Shown: one piece after another, positions 17,076 to 28,381 of the stretch
How positions within the stretch are numbered: the first letter of the stretch is position 1
Layout: the number at the start of each line of letters is the position of its first letter
Assembly: GCA_046349085.1 (NCBI GenBank)
Contig: JAXMDA010000002.1
Location: forward strand, 186,001 to 250,000
Reading direction: 5' to 3'
From: JAJXWB01 sp046349085
GTDB taxonomy: Bacteria > Pseudomonadota > Alphaproteobacteria > Rhizobiales > Beijerinckiaceae
Length of the DNA: 64,000 nt
Made by a program: the position numbers and the translations under genes
Notes under the pieces: model-generated
Seen by the model: only the letters and a program-made list of their open reading frames with translations
The model's database searches: none
What the model was told of the DNA's origin: nothing

Positions 17076-18110
17076 ATGAGCGAGCCCTTCTTCTTCACCC
17101 TGTCGAGCACGCCGACGGTCGGCGACATCGCCGCGCTGGCGAACGCCGAATTCGACTCGCAATTCGCGGCGCGCCGCATCGAGGGGCTGGCCGCGCTCGA
17201 GCGCGCAGGGCCACGCGACCTCGCCTATTTCGACAACCCGCGCTACGGCGATGAACTCGCGGCCACCCGCGCCGGAGCGTGCCTGTTGCGCGCCAACGCC
17301 TTCGAACGCGCGCCGGCGGGCGTCGCCGCGCTTGTGGTCGACCATCCCTATCGCGCCTTCGCCCGGCTCGCCGCGCGCCTTGTGCCCGACAGCCTGCGCG
17401 CCGCCCCGATCTTCGCAAAGGGCGTCTCGCCGCAGGCGCAGGTCCATCCGCACGCGCGCCTCGAGCCCGGCGTCGACGTCGAGCCGGGCGCCGTCGTCGG
17501 CGCGGGAGCGGAGGTCGGGTCCGGCACGCTCATCTGCGCCAACGCCGTCGTCGGCGCCGGCGTGCGCATCGGCCGCGACTGCACGATCGGCGCGGGCGTC
17601 AGCCTGAGCCATGCGCTGCTCGGCGACCGCGTCATCCTGCATCCCGGCGTGCGCGTCGGCCAGGATGGCTTCGGCTTTGCGCTGGGTGGCCGCGGCCATC
17701 TGAAGGTGCCGCAGATCGGCCGCGTCATCATCCAGGACGATGTCGAGATCGGCGCGAACTGCACGCTCGACCGCTGGCGCCTCGCGCGACACGATCGTCG
17801 GCGAGGGGACGAAGATCGATAATCTCGTGCAGATCGGCCACAACGTCGTCGTCGGCCGCCATTGCGTGATCGTTGCGCAGGTCGGCGTCGCCGGCTCCAC
17901 CGAACTCGGCGATTTCGTCATGGTCGGCGGACAGACAGGCATCGCCGGGCATCGGCGTGCGCCGGCGCGCGCATCGCCGCGCAATCGGGCGTCATGCGCG
18001 ACGTCGCCCCCGGCGCGAGCGTCGGCGGGACGCCGGCGCAGGATCACCGCCTGTTTCTGAAGGCAGCGCCGCAGCGGATCGCCGCGCGGGCGGGGAGAAG
18101 TGGTGGCAGG
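17076..18110 (+). CDS. lpxD: UDP-3-O-(3-hydroxyacyl)glucosamine N-acyltransferase (frameshifted)
   Basis: Third step of lipid A synthesis. From ATG 17076 the frame is clean for about 230 codons: the uridine-binding N-domain (TLSSTPTVGDIAALA), then left-handed beta-helix hexapeptide repeats and GVRVGQDGFGFA. Around 17775 an extra base in ACCGCTGGCGCC breaks the frame. It resumes with RDTIVGEGTKIDNLVQIGHN, breaks again near 17950, and continues with ARIAAQSGVMRDVAPG. All expected segments are present in order, so I read these as sequence errors in a functional gene. The end is approximate. Confidence 0.85.
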
Positions 18111-18587
18111 CGAGACGCAAACGGCAGGCGAAGCAAAAGAACTCCGAGGCCTTCGACATCCAGAAGGATGCTGGCGTCGCTGCCGCATCGCTATCCCTTC
18201 CTGCTGGTCGACCGCATCGTCGACATCGATGGCGACAGATCCTGCGTCGGCATCAAGAACGTCACGATCAACGAGCCGCACTTCCAGGGACACTTCCCGG
18301 AGCGCCCGGTGCATCCCGGCGTGCTCATCATCGAAGGCATGGCGCAGACGGCCGGCGCCATCTGCATTCAGGCGCACGGCAAGGGCGAGAAGCCCGGCCT
18401 CGTCTATTTCATGACCATCGACAAGGCGAAGTTCCGCAAGCCGTGCTGCTTGGCGACCGGCTCGAATATCACATGAAGAAGCTCAACCAGCGACGCAACA
18501 TGGTGGTATTCCGGCCGCGCCATGGTCGACGGCCAGCTCGTCTGCGAGGGCGAGATCAGCGCGATGCTCGCGCCGCCGACGGCCTGA
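18100..18587 (+). CDS. fabZ: 3-hydroxyacyl-ACP dehydratase FabZ (frameshifted)
   Basis: Dehydrates 3-hydroxyacyl-ACP in fatty acid synthesis. Joined frames give NSEAFDIQK, then SLPHRYPFLLVDRIVDID and NEPHFQGHFPERPVHPGVL (the catalytic His-Glu hot-dog segment), then FMTIDKAKFRKP and a C-terminus SAMLAPPTA with stop at 18587. At least three indels separate the parts (near 18160, 18440 and 18520). The start is probably GTG 18100. It sits between lpxD and lpxA, competing with them for 3-hydroxyacyl-ACP. Confidence 0.83.
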
Positions 18588-18588
18588 G

Positions 18589-19386
18589 TTGCGCAGCGTG
18601 GCCGCCGACATTCATCCGACCGCCATCGTCGCGCCCGGCGCGCGGCTGGGCGCGGACGTGAGCATCGGGCCGTTCTGCACAGTCGGCGAAGATGTGCAGC
18701 TGTGCGACGGCGTCGAACTGGTCTCGCACGTTGTCCTCGCCGGGCGCACGAGGATCGGCGCGCGCACGAAAATCTTTCCCTTCGCCTCGCTCGGTCACCC
18801 GCCGCAGGACATGAAATATCGCGGCGAGCCCTCGACGCTCGCCATCGGCGCGGATTGTGTCATTCGCCGGCCGCGACCGCCAATCCCGGCACGCAGGGCG
18901 GCGGCATGGCGACCGTCATCGGCGACCGCTGCGCTGCTTGCCGCCATGTCGGACACGACAGCCGCGGCGACGACGTCATCCTTTCCAACAACGTGATGAT
19001 CGCAGGCCACGTGCGCGTCGGCGATTTCGCGATTCTCTCCGGCGGCGTCGCCGTGCACCAGTTCTCGCGCATCGGCGCGCCACGCCTTCGTCGGCGGCCT
19101 CTCGGGTCTGGAGGGCGATCTCGTTCCTTACGGTCGCCTTCAACGTCGCGCGCATCTGGCGGGCCTCAATCTCGTCGAGCTGCGCCGGCGCGGTTTTCCG
19201 CGCTGACATCGCCGCCTTACCGGCGCGCCCTATCGCCCTCATCTTCGAAGGCGATGCGCCGTTTTCTCGCGCGCATCGACGAGACGGAAAACATTGGGGG
19301 CAGGACGCGCATGTGTCGCGCTCGTCGCCTTCCTGCGCGAAGGCGGCGACGCAGGCCGCTATTGCCGGCCGCGCGAAAATCGTTGA
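18589..19386 (+). CDS. lpxA: UDP-N-acetylglucosamine acyltransferase (frameshifted)
   Basis: First step of lipid A synthesis. It starts at TTG 18589, one base after the fabZ stop. The first frame reads AADIHPTAIVAPGARLG and FPFASLGHPPQDMKYRGEPS. After a break near 18865 it continues with SNNVMIAGHVRVGDFAILSGGVAVHQFSRIG (split, hexapeptide helix). The C-terminal helical part is recognisable in pieces (HAFVGGLSG, RRGFPRADIAALR). It ends near TGA 19384-19386. The indels look like sequencing errors. Confidence 0.82.
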
Positions 19387-19404
19387 ACGAGAGCCATCCG
19401 GTAT

Positions 19405-19475
19405 CGTCATTGCGAGCGCGGCAATCCGGGAGCGGCGACCTGGCCCCGGATTGCTTCGCTGCGCTCGCAATGACG
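19405..19475. repeat. complete REP-type palindrome between lpxA and lpxB
   Basis: Outer arms CGTCATTGCGAGCG (19405-19418) and CGCTCGCAATGACG (19462-19475) and inner arms GCAATCCGG and CCGGATTGC (19446-19454) form an imperfect 71-base hairpin. It ends ten bases before the lpxB start and its edge abuts the lpxB ribosome-binding site GGAGAAG. One arm recurs at 136-149 and a variant at 57577-57632. Confidence 0.88.
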
Positions 19476-19484
19476 GAGAAGTCC

Positions 19485-20649
19485 ATGCGTCTCTTCCTCG
19501 TCGCGGGCGAAAAATCCGGCGACCTGCTCGGCGCCAAGCTGATGCAGGCGCTGCGACGCCTCCGCGCCCGACGCGACAATCGAGGCGTCGGCGGCGCGGC
19601 CGATGATGCCGCGAGGGGATGACGAGCCTGTTTCCGCTCGAAGACATCGCGGTCATGGGCTTCACGTCGATCATCGCGCATGTTCCGCGCCTGCTCGGGC
19701 GCATCGAGGAAACCGCGCGCGCTGTCGTCGCCGCGAAGCCGGACGCGCTGGTCATCATCGACAGTCCCGATTTCACGCATCGCGTCGCGCGCAAGGTGCG
19801 CGCGCGCGCGCCCGACATTCCCATCGTCGATTACATCAGCCCGTCGATGAGCTGGCGGCGAGCAGGCATCGAAAATGCGCGCCTATGTCGACCGCGTGCT
19901 GGCGCCTCGCACCCGCTCGAGCCGGCAGCGCACGGGCAGCTCGGCGGGCCGCCGTGCACGTCTTTGTCCGGCCACCCGCTCGTCGAGCATCTCGACGAAC
20001 TCCGTCGAACGAAGACGAAGCGCGCCAACGCCAGATCTGATCCGGCGGTGTTCCTGCTGATGCCGGGCTCGCGGCGTTCGGAGATCGAGCGGCTGATGCC
20101 GGTGTTCGGACAGGTGCTGCATCGCGTCGCGCAGCACGGCCGTCGCATGGAAGTGATCCTGCCCGCCGTCTCGCATCTCGAGGACGCCATCCGCGAGGAA
20201 CTGCGCTCCTGGCCCTACAAGCCGGAAGTCGTGCTCGGCGACCGGCCGAAGCTCGCGCGCCTGCGCGCGCGCGCGCTCGTCGGCGTCCGGCACGGCGACG
20301 CTCGAACTCGCGCTGTCAGGCGTGCCGATCGTCGTCGCCTACAAGGTGTCGCGCGTCGAGGAACTGGCGAAGCACTTCATCAACGTGCTCGATCGTGCTC
20401 GCCAATCTCGTGCTCACCGAAAACGTCGTGCCGGAATTCCTGCAAGCGCGACTGCAACGAGGTCGCGCTGGCGAATGCGCTCGCGCCGCTTTTCACGCAT
20501 GGCGCGCAACGCGACCGGCAGGTCGAGGCGTTTCGCAATATCGACCGCCTGCTCGTTTCCCGCCACCGGGCGGCGCCGAGCATGGCGGCGGCGCGCAATG
20601 TGCTGGAGGTGGCAGGGGCGGACGAGGGGTCCCGGTCCGCAGGGGCTGA
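19485..20649 (+). CDS. lpxB: lipid-A-disaccharide synthase (frameshifted)
   Basis: A glycosyltransferase that condenses UDP-2,3-diacyl-GlcN with lipid X. It starts at ATG 19485 with RLFLVAGEKSGDLLGAKLM, continues after a break as EDIAVMGFTSIIAHVPRLL, KPDALVIIDSPDFTHRVA and PIVDYISPS, then VFLLMPGSRRSEIERLMPVF, and finally ALSGVPIVVAYKVS and NLVLTENVVPEFLQ in other frames. The pieces are collinear and complete, so the gene is probably functional in the organism. The exact end is uncertain. Confidence 0.85.
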
Positions 20650-20662
20650 GAACCGGCTGTTC

Positions 20663-21223
20663 TCAACGGCCCATCGCATAGAATTCATCGTTGGGCGCAT
20701 GCTCGTGACGTTCGCGAGGCGATTGGACAGGCCAAAGAAGGCGGTGATCGCCGCAATGTCCCATGCGTCCTCCTCGGTGAAGCCGTGCGACTTGAGGACG
20801 TCGAGATCGCCGTCGCCAACCTTGTTTGCTTCGGTCGAAACCTTGATAGCGAAATCGATCATCGCCTTCTGACGGTCGGTGGTCGCCTTCCGGTAGTTGC
20901 TGGCGACTTGATCTGCGATGAGTGGATTTTTCGCGCGGATGCGCAGGATGGCGCCGTGCGCCACCACGCAATATTGGCACTGGTTGAGGCTGCTGGTGGC
21001 GACGACGATCATCATCGGCCTTGGTCCGATTGCCGGGCTTTTCCATCAATGCATCGTGGTAGGCGAAGAAAGCGCGGAACTCGTCGGGTCGGTGCGACGG
21101 GCAGGAAGACGTTCGGAATGAAGCCGGACTTTTCCTGAACGGCGAGAATGCGTTCGCGGATGTCGTCGGGCATGTCCGACAGTGCGGGGACGAGATCGGC
21201 TGACAGGCGCCAGCGTTGCTCAT
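20663..21223 (-). CDS. peroxidase-related (AhpD/carboxymuconolactone decarboxylase-like) protein (frameshifted)
   Basis: An AhpD-fold protein of the peroxidase-related family. Joined frames give LPDDIRERILAVQEKSGFIPN-like N-terminal sequence, then HRPDEFRAFFAYHDALMEKPGN, then the redox CxxC in NQCQYCVVAHGAILR, NYRKATTDRQKAMIDFA and GFTEEDAWDIAAITAFFGLSNR. It ends FYAMGR with stop at 20663. Start ATG 21223. Such proteins reduce peroxides through the CxxC pair; the substrate is unknown. It lies just downstream of gltA on the same strand, after the gltA terminator. Confidence 0.75.
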   Translation of the reverse strand: MSNAGACQPISSPHCRTCPTTSANAFSPFRKSPASFRTSSCPSHRPDEFRAFFAYHDALMEKPGNRTKADDDRRRHQQPQPVPILRGGARRHPAHPREKSTHRRSSRQQLPEGDHRPSEGDDRFRYQGFDRSKQGWRRRSRRPQVARLHRGGRMGHCGDHRLLWPVQSPRERHEHAPNDEFYAMGR

Positions 21224-21369
21224 GGTCTGGCTTTCTCGTTCGGCTCGGGGTCGAGGCCGATCTCGCCGGCCGCCTGCGTCGCCCTTCAACGTCATGATCA
21301 ATTTAATCATCGACTGTCCGGCGAGATCAATCCTGCATGGCCAAGCGTCGGCGCCGCCCGGTCGCGGAC

Positions 21370-21403
21370 GAAAAAACCGCGCGGATCGCTCCGCGCAGCG
21401 GTC
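21370..21403 (-). terminator. intrinsic terminator of gltA
   Basis: Read on the minus strand, GCGCGGA, loop GCGA, TCCGCGC is followed by GGTTTTTT, about 17 bases after the gltA stop. This is a clear rho-independent terminator and it supports the inferred gltA end despite the damaged sequence. Confidence 0.85.
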
Positions 21404-21419
21404 AAACCGGCGCTTTCGA

Positions 21420-22727
<1,308 letters not shown>

Positions 22728-22886
22728 CCGCGGTAGCCAGCACGCCGGTCGCGGCATGCTTGCGCCGCGCATTGCATCGGCGATTGTGCATCGCATTATG
22801 GGTAGCGCATCCCCGGGCCGGTTCAAGCGCGCGCGGAGCTTCGCGCGCCTGCGACTTTCAGCAGGGCGCGGCCTTGGGCTCGCGGC

Positions 22887-24317
22887 TCAGGCGCCCGCGC
22901 TGTCGGCAATCCGCCCGAGGCTTTTCCTCGCGGCCAGCGTCTCCAGGGCGTCGAAAATCCCCGGCGACGTCGTCTTGCAGATGGCACGGCGCGCAGCGGC
23001 TGCGCGAGATCGCCGAGCTTGGGCGCCGCTCGCCTCGGCTTCTGCACCGGACGGCCGCCAGAAATCGATGCGACTGTCCATTCGGACAGGGCGGACAGGC
23101 ACCGCGTGAAGCGCCTTCGCATCGTGGCCCTTTTCCGCAAGCGCGGCAGCTTTCGGCTCCAGCGTCAGCGGGCGCTGGTCGAACAGGTAATCGGCGCTGT
23201 CGGCGAGCTGCACGGAAGCCGCAGCGCGCTCGCTTCAGGCCCAGCATCGCCTTGCGCAATTGCGCGCGCCTCGTCTCGTCGAGGGCGCGAGCTTCTCCGG
23301 CCCGCGCGGCAGGTAGGGCAGGGTGTCGATCAGCGCCTGCGTCAGTTCGGCGTCGTCGGCCGCGCGCATGTAATGGCCGTTCATGTTCTCGAGGAAACTT
23401 CACGAAGTCGAAGCGCGCCGGCGAGCGATGCACCTGCGCGAGATCGAAGGCTTCGATCATCTCTTCCGTGGAGGAAAACTCGCGGTCGCCCTGGCTCCAG
23501 CCCAGACGCACGAGGTAATTGCGCAGGGCGGCAGGCAGATAGCCCATGGCGCGATAGGCGTCGACGCCGAGCGCGCCGTGACGCTTGGAAAGTTTCGCGC
23601 CGTCCGCGCCGTGGATCAGCGGAATGTGCGCCCACGCCGGAATGGTCCAGCCCATGGCTTCGTAGATATGCGTCTGGCGCGCGGCGTTGGTCAGATGGTC
23701 GTCGCCGCGGATGATCTGCGTGACGCGCCCATGTCGTGATCGTCGACGACGACGGCGAGCATGTAGGTCGGCGTGCCGTCGGAGCGCAGCAGCACGAGGT
23801 CGTCGAGATCCTTGTTGGGGAAGACGACGCGGCCCTGCACCGCGTCCTCGATCACGGTCTCGCCGGTCTGCGGGCGCCTTCAGGCGCACCACCGGCTTGA
23901 AGCCTTCGGCCACCGCGCCGCGACCTGTTCAGGCGTGCCGCGCGCCAGCGTCCGTCGTAGCGGGGCGGGCGTCCTTCCTTGCGCGCTCTCGCGCATCTCG
24001 ATCAGCTCAACGCGCTCGCGCATGGCCAGTGATGGCGCCCCGGGCGAGCAGCTCCTGCGCAACCTCGGCGTGACGCGGCGCGCGAAAACTGGTAGATGAC
24101 CTCGTCGTCCCATTTCAGCCCCAGCCAGGCCAGACCGTCGATGATCTCATGATCGCGGCGTCGGTCGCGACGCTCGCGGTCGGTGTCCTCGATGCGCAGC
24201 AGCATCTTGCCGCCGGTCTTGCGCGCGTAGAGCCAGTTGAACAGGGCGGTGCGGCCGCCGCCGATGTGCAGGAAGCCTGTCGGCGAGGGAGCGGAAGCGG
24301 GTGACGGGGGTGGACAT
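22887..24317 (-). CDS. gltX: glutamyl-tRNA synthetase (frameshifted)
   Basis: Charges tRNA-Glu. It starts at ATG 24317 with MSTPVTRF, then APSPTGFLHIGGGRTALFNW (class I HIGH-type signature), KMLLRIEDTDRERR, DGLAWLGLKWDDEVIYQF, and further on DDHLTNAARQTHIYEAMGW and HGADGAKLSKRHGALGVD, which contains the KLSKR signature. The C-terminal anticodon-binding part ends SLGRIADSAGA with stop at 22887. All landmarks are present in order and the total of 477 codons matches the family. It is transcribed away from comEC. Confidence 0.88.
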
Positions 24318-24496
24318 AGGCGGCCTGCGGAGCGGGCGCGACTGCGACGCTCTGTTCGGGAAAAAGCCGAATTTCGTCGCTGCGCGACGGCGCCCTGTAA
24401 CATGGGCGGGTCCGGGCCAAAAGGGGCGGGGCGCGGGCAGCCGTTTCGATGACGCGTTCGATTGACGGTTGGGGCGTGGCGAGGTCGCCGTAGGTC
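24318..24496. promoter_or_regulatory. divergent intergenic region between gltX and comEC
   Basis: This 179-base region separates the start codons of gltX (minus strand) and comEC (plus strand), so it should hold both promoters. It is very GC-rich. I do not see boxes I would defend, and indels may have blurred them. Confidence 0.35.
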
Positions 24497-26830
24497 ATGC
24501 GCAGGGACAGCGCGAAGCCTCGATCGGCTTGCGCGAGCGAAGCATTGCCTTCGTTCGGGCGGCGCAGGGCGGCTCGCCGCCGCGCTCGAGGAGGAATACG
24601 CCTATCGCCGCCCCGCGCTCTGGTTGCCGGTCGCGGCAGGCGCGGGGGCGATTCTTTCGCTCACAGCCGACCACGAACCCTCGCTCGCCGCGGCCGGCGT
24701 GGCGCTGGCGCTGTTCTGCGCGCTCGCCTGGGTCCTGCGCGCGCGCCGCGCGAAGCTCGCCGTCGCCGCCGCGCTCGCGGCGTATCGGCCGGCTTCGCCG
24801 CGCAGGGCTTGCGCACATGGCGCGTCGCCGCGCCCGTGATCGCGCGCCCGATGACAGCCGAGATCACCGGCTTCGTCGAACAGGTCGATTTGCGGCGCGC
24901 CGGCGCGCTTCACGCTGCGGCTGACCTCGGCGGAATATCCGACAATTCCTCCGCCATGCCTTTTCGCGTACGGCTGACGACGAACCGTGCGCCGGACTTC
25001 GAGGCGGGCGCGCATATTTCGCTCAAGGCCCGGCTGATGCCGCCGTCGCGCACGCCGCGCTGCCGGGCGGCTACGATTTCGCGCGCGACGCCTGCTTCAT
25101 GCGGATCGGCGGCGTCGGCAACGCGCTCGGGCGTATCGAGATGCTGGAGCCGCCCGAACCTGCGCCGCTGGCGCTGCGCCTGTCGGCCGCGGTCGACGAA
25201 CACGTACGCTCGTGCAGCGCGTGACCGAGCGAATGCCCGGCGACGTCGGCGCCATCGCCGCGGCCATGGTCGCCTGGCGGCATGACCATCTTTCGCGAGA
25301 GGCCCAGGAGTTGATCCGCGAAGCCGGCATCTTCCACATCATCACCATCGCCGGCGTGCAGATGACGCTGGTCGCCGGCATCTTCTTCTAAGGTGGGCTG
25401 CAGCCGCTGCTGGCGCTGTCGCGAACGCTGGCGCCCGATCAAGAAATGGGCGGCAGTTTTGGCCATCTTCGGCGCCATCGCCTACGACGTTTCCTGGGGC
25501 TCGCGCGTCGGCGCAGAGCGGGCGCTGGTCATGACTTGCATCATGCTGCTGGCGGCCGTGTTCGACCGGCCCTCGGTGTCCATGCGCAATCTCGCGCTCG
25601 CCGTCGTCTTCGTCGTCGCCGTCGAGCCCGAGGCGCTGATGGGCGCGAGCTTCCAGCTTTCCTTCGCTGCGGTCGCGGCGCTGGTCGCGGTCTGGGAGGC
25701 CCGCCTTGCCGCACAGGCGCGCGCGCGGGCAGCCGCTCGGAAACGTGCGGCCCGGGCGGCTTGGCAGATGGACGGCGTGGATTTCGCCGTCGCGCTGGCA
25801 TGGGCTCGGCGCCGTGCTCTTCGCCGCGATCTGCGCGACGTCGGCCACCGCCTCGTTCATGGCCGCCAATTTCCACGAACTTTCGCCGCCACGTGCTGAT
25901 CGGCAATCCGCTCACCCTGATGATCATCGAATTCTTCGCCGTGCCGGCCGCGCTCGCGGGCTCGGCTCTCTACCCTCAGGCTCGACGGGCCGGTATGGCT
26001 GTGGCTCGGCCTCGGCATCGACATCATTCTGGCGGCGGCGCGGATGCTCGCGGCCATGCCGGTAGCCGCATTGCGTCTGCGCGAATTCGCACCCTGGGCG
26101 CTGCCCTTCCGCAACCTCGCCGTTCTGTCGGCGACGATCGCGCACCAATCTGTTTCGCCTGACGGCGCTGCCTTTTCTCGCCGGCCTCGTCGGCGCGACG
26201 CACGGGCCGCGATGGGACGTTGCGATCCAGCCAACCGGCGAGGAGCGCCGCCGTGCGCGGCGCAAACGGGGAACTCGTGACCATCAGGCAGTTCTCAGGC
26301 TTCACCTCCGAGCAATGGCTGTGCGCGCCAGGCGCCGATGGCCGGGAACCGCGCGCCGCGCGCGGCGGGCTCTGCGGCAGCTCGGCTGCACGGCGCGCCC
26401 GCCGACGGCCGCGCGCTGGCGCTCGTCTCCGGCTTCCACCGCGCCGGTCTCGCCGAGTTGTTTGCGTGCGAGGCCTTGTCGTGACGCCGCTCTATGCGCC
26501 CTGGGGCTGCGCCGCGCCGCTGGTGATCGACAGGAAGAAGCTGAAGACCGGCGCGATCACGCTGCGTTTTGACGGCGAGACGTAGCGATCATGCAGACCG
26601 CGCGCATCCGGCGAGGACAGGCCGTGGTCGCCGGCCGAAGCGCCGGCCGGCGCCGCCGAGCAGGCTGGTCGAGCCGTCGAGGCCGCGCAGGCTCGGCTGA
26701 TCAGCAGGCCAGACCGACAGGTCGAGCAGCGGCCCGGGACCAGCCGGGACCGCTGGCCTCCGGCCGGCATCGCTCGACGTACCCGCCGGGGCCAGCGGTG
26801 GCGCGGTCAGCGCGGCGTCGCCGGCGTAGC
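24497..26830 (+). CDS. comEC: ComEC/Rec2 family DNA-uptake/competence protein (frameshifted)
   Basis: A large polytopic membrane protein; family members form the inner-membrane channel for single-stranded DNA during transformation. Recognisable pieces in order: EEEYAYRRPALWLPVAAGAGA, RPMTAEITGFVEQVDLR, PGGYDFARDACFMRIGGVG, MPGDVGAIAAAMV, HLSREAQELIREAGIFHIITIAGVQMTLVAG (split; the ComEC core), then multiple hydrophobic helices and NPLTLMIIEFFAVPAALAG. The C-terminal metallo-hydrolase-like domain is present in pieces, ending RPGEDRPW-like. An in-frame TAA at 25389 and many shifts are probably sequence errors. The end coordinate is approximate. Adjacent to lexA, as in related genomes. Confidence 0.75.
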
Positions 26831-26898
26831 CTCGTGAAGTCGCGCCCGCATGGCGGTGCGGGCGCGGCCCAAGCGGACCCATTCCGTAGCGAAGAATT

Positions 26899-26971
26899 GC
26901 CATTCCCGCGCAAGCGGGAATCCAGAGGCCAGTTCTACAGACGCTGTCGCCGGGACTGGATTCCCGATCAC
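26899..26971. repeat. inverted repeat of the CATTCCCGC...GCGGGAATCCAG type
   Basis: CATTCCCGCGCAAGCGGGAATCCAG, with a further arm CTGGATTCCCG about 45 bases on, forms a short palindromic repeat of the dispersed kind common in proteobacterial intergenic DNA. It lies between comEC and lexA, whose genes converge here. Confidence 0.55.
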
Positions 26972-26998
26972 GCTGCTGCACCGTCGAGGTGTTTCCCA

Positions 26999-27034
<36 letters not shown>

Positions 27035-27071
27035 CCGTTGGCTTGGCGAATGCCGTGCTACCTGCGCTGCT

Positions 27072-27776
27072 TCAATACTTCCTGAGCAAAGCTCACCAGC
27101 TTGCCCCTGGATGCGCATGGTCAGGGCCGAAGATTGCGTGTCTCGTATTCGGGATGCAGCGCTTCCAGCACGATCGAGGCGCCACGCTTGCGCAGGCGCT
27201 TCAGCGTCGCTTCCTCGTCGTCGATCAGCGCCACCACGATATCGCCCAGGATCGGCCGTGTCCTGCTTCTTCACGATCCTGTCGCCGTCGAAAGTACCGG
27301 CCTCGATCATGGAATCGCCGCGCAGCGCGAAATGGTCGCCGGTAGACGGGAAATCCGGCGGCATCGGAATGCGTGTGGCCCGGCTCTGGATCGCCGAGAT
27401 CGGCGTGCCGGCCACGATCCGCCCATGACCGGGATCGAGACCATGCGCCGGGCCGTCGTCGTCCTCCGCGCCGCGCGAGGCGCGCGCACCCGGCCGAGAT
27501 TACCCTCGATGACGGAGGGCGAGAAACGCCCGCCGCCGCCAGGGCCAGGCGTGGCCGATTCCGGCAGACGGATGACTTCCAGCGCGCGCGCGCAGTTCGG
27601 CAGGCGGCGGATGAAGACGCGCTCCTCGACGCCATGATGAGGCGGTGAATGCCGGACTTGGACCGCAGATCGAGCGCGTCCTTCATCTCGCAATCGGAGG
27701 AGGGCGGCACCCCGTCTCCTTCAGGCGCTCGTGGATGAGCTTCACCAGCAATTCGTTCTGCTTGCGGGTCAGCATG
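27072..27776 (-). CDS. lexA: LexA repressor (frameshifted)
   Basis: The SOS master repressor and self-cleaving serine protease. It starts at ATG 27776 with MLTRKQNELLVKLIHERLKE, then the winged-helix part VPPSSDEMKDALDLRSKSGIHRLI (in pieces), the Ala-Gly cleavage site in VAGTPISAIQ, and ALRGDSMIEAGTFDGD with the catalytic serine. The lysine-bearing segment ATLKRLRKRG lies downstream in another frame, and restoring one extra T gives the C-terminus GKLVSLLRKY with stop at 27072. Size and landmarks match alphaproteobacterial LexA. An SOS box lies inside its promoter. Confidence 0.88.
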
Positions 27777-27867
27777 TGCCCGAATCGCTTTTCGCGCGCC
27801 GGTCAGATCGGCGGCCCTGCTGGCTGCATACAACTGGATGCACCCTTAAACAAAGCATGAACAGAAC

Positions 27868-27895
27868 GCTATATGTTCGCGCTGTGTTCTATCAA
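27868..27895 (-). promoter_or_regulatory. lexA promoter with SOS box in the spacer
   Basis: On the minus strand TTGATA (plus 27890-27895) and TATAGC (plus 27868-27873) are separated by 16 bases and read towards lexA, about 90 bases upstream of its ATG. The spacer contains GAAC-N7-GAAC (plus strand GTTC 27875-27878 and GTTC 27886-27889), the alphaproteobacterial LexA operator. Binding there would occlude RNA polymerase, giving the expected autoregulation. The operator could also influence the plus-strand gene at 27983. Confidence 0.75.
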
Positions 27896-27982
27896 CACGG
27901 ATTATGTCGCGCTCGCCCGCTGAACCGCGCCTATGCTCGGCTGAAGCGGGCCCGTCCGCGCCCGCCGATGCAGGAGGGCCAC

Positions 27983-28293
27983 ATGTACGCCGCCATCCGC
28001 CAGGCCAGGGCTGGCCCGGCCATGCCGACGGCTCGCGCGCATCATCAAGGAAAGGGCGCGGTGTCCGTCGTCTTGACGTGCCGGGATTTCGGCTATTACG
28101 TCGTCTATTCCTCCGACGACACCGTGACCGCGATCAGCGTGTTCAACACCGTGGAGGGGGCGGAGGAATCGAACAAGCGCGCCACGGCCTGGATCGAGAA
28201 GAACCTCGGGCCGCTGCTGGCGGGCGACGCCCCCCCCCCCCCCGCGAGGGGGGGGCGACGGCCGGGCCGGTCATCGTGCATTCGCTGCCCTAG
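27983..28293 (+). CDS. small antibiotic-biosynthesis-monooxygenase-like (dimeric alpha-beta barrel) protein (frameshifted)
   Basis: About 100 residues with MYAAIRQA at the start and YYVVYSSDDTVTAISVFNTVEGAEESNKRATAWIEKNLGPLL (in part) towards the end, a pattern seen in small ABM/quinol-monooxygenase-like proteins. ATG 27983 has a strong AGGAGG upstream. A 14-C run (28230-28243) and a G8 run disturb the last 25 codons, and an earlier shift is needed near 28030. The C-terminus VIVHSLP ends at TAG 28293. Function is unknown. Confidence 0.6.
28230..28243. repeat. 14-base homopolymer of C followed by G8
   Basis: Fourteen C residues followed a few bases later by eight G residues (28248-28255) occur inside a coding region. 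Like the T34 run this lies in the error-rich block and is more likely a sequence artefact than a phase-variable tract. Confidence 0.9.
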
Positions 28294-28381
28294 GAGGGCG
28301 CCGCTACGACGCCTCCGGCGCTGGTCATCGCTTTCGACGACGACGCCGAAAGCGATATCGAAGATCAGGAACGGGCGGCGT

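Noticed and set aside
25330..25400. In-frame TAA in comEC as evidence of a truncated two-gene arrangement.
   Set aside because: The ComEC core continues immediately after it in another frame, and neighbouring indels show the same style of damage.
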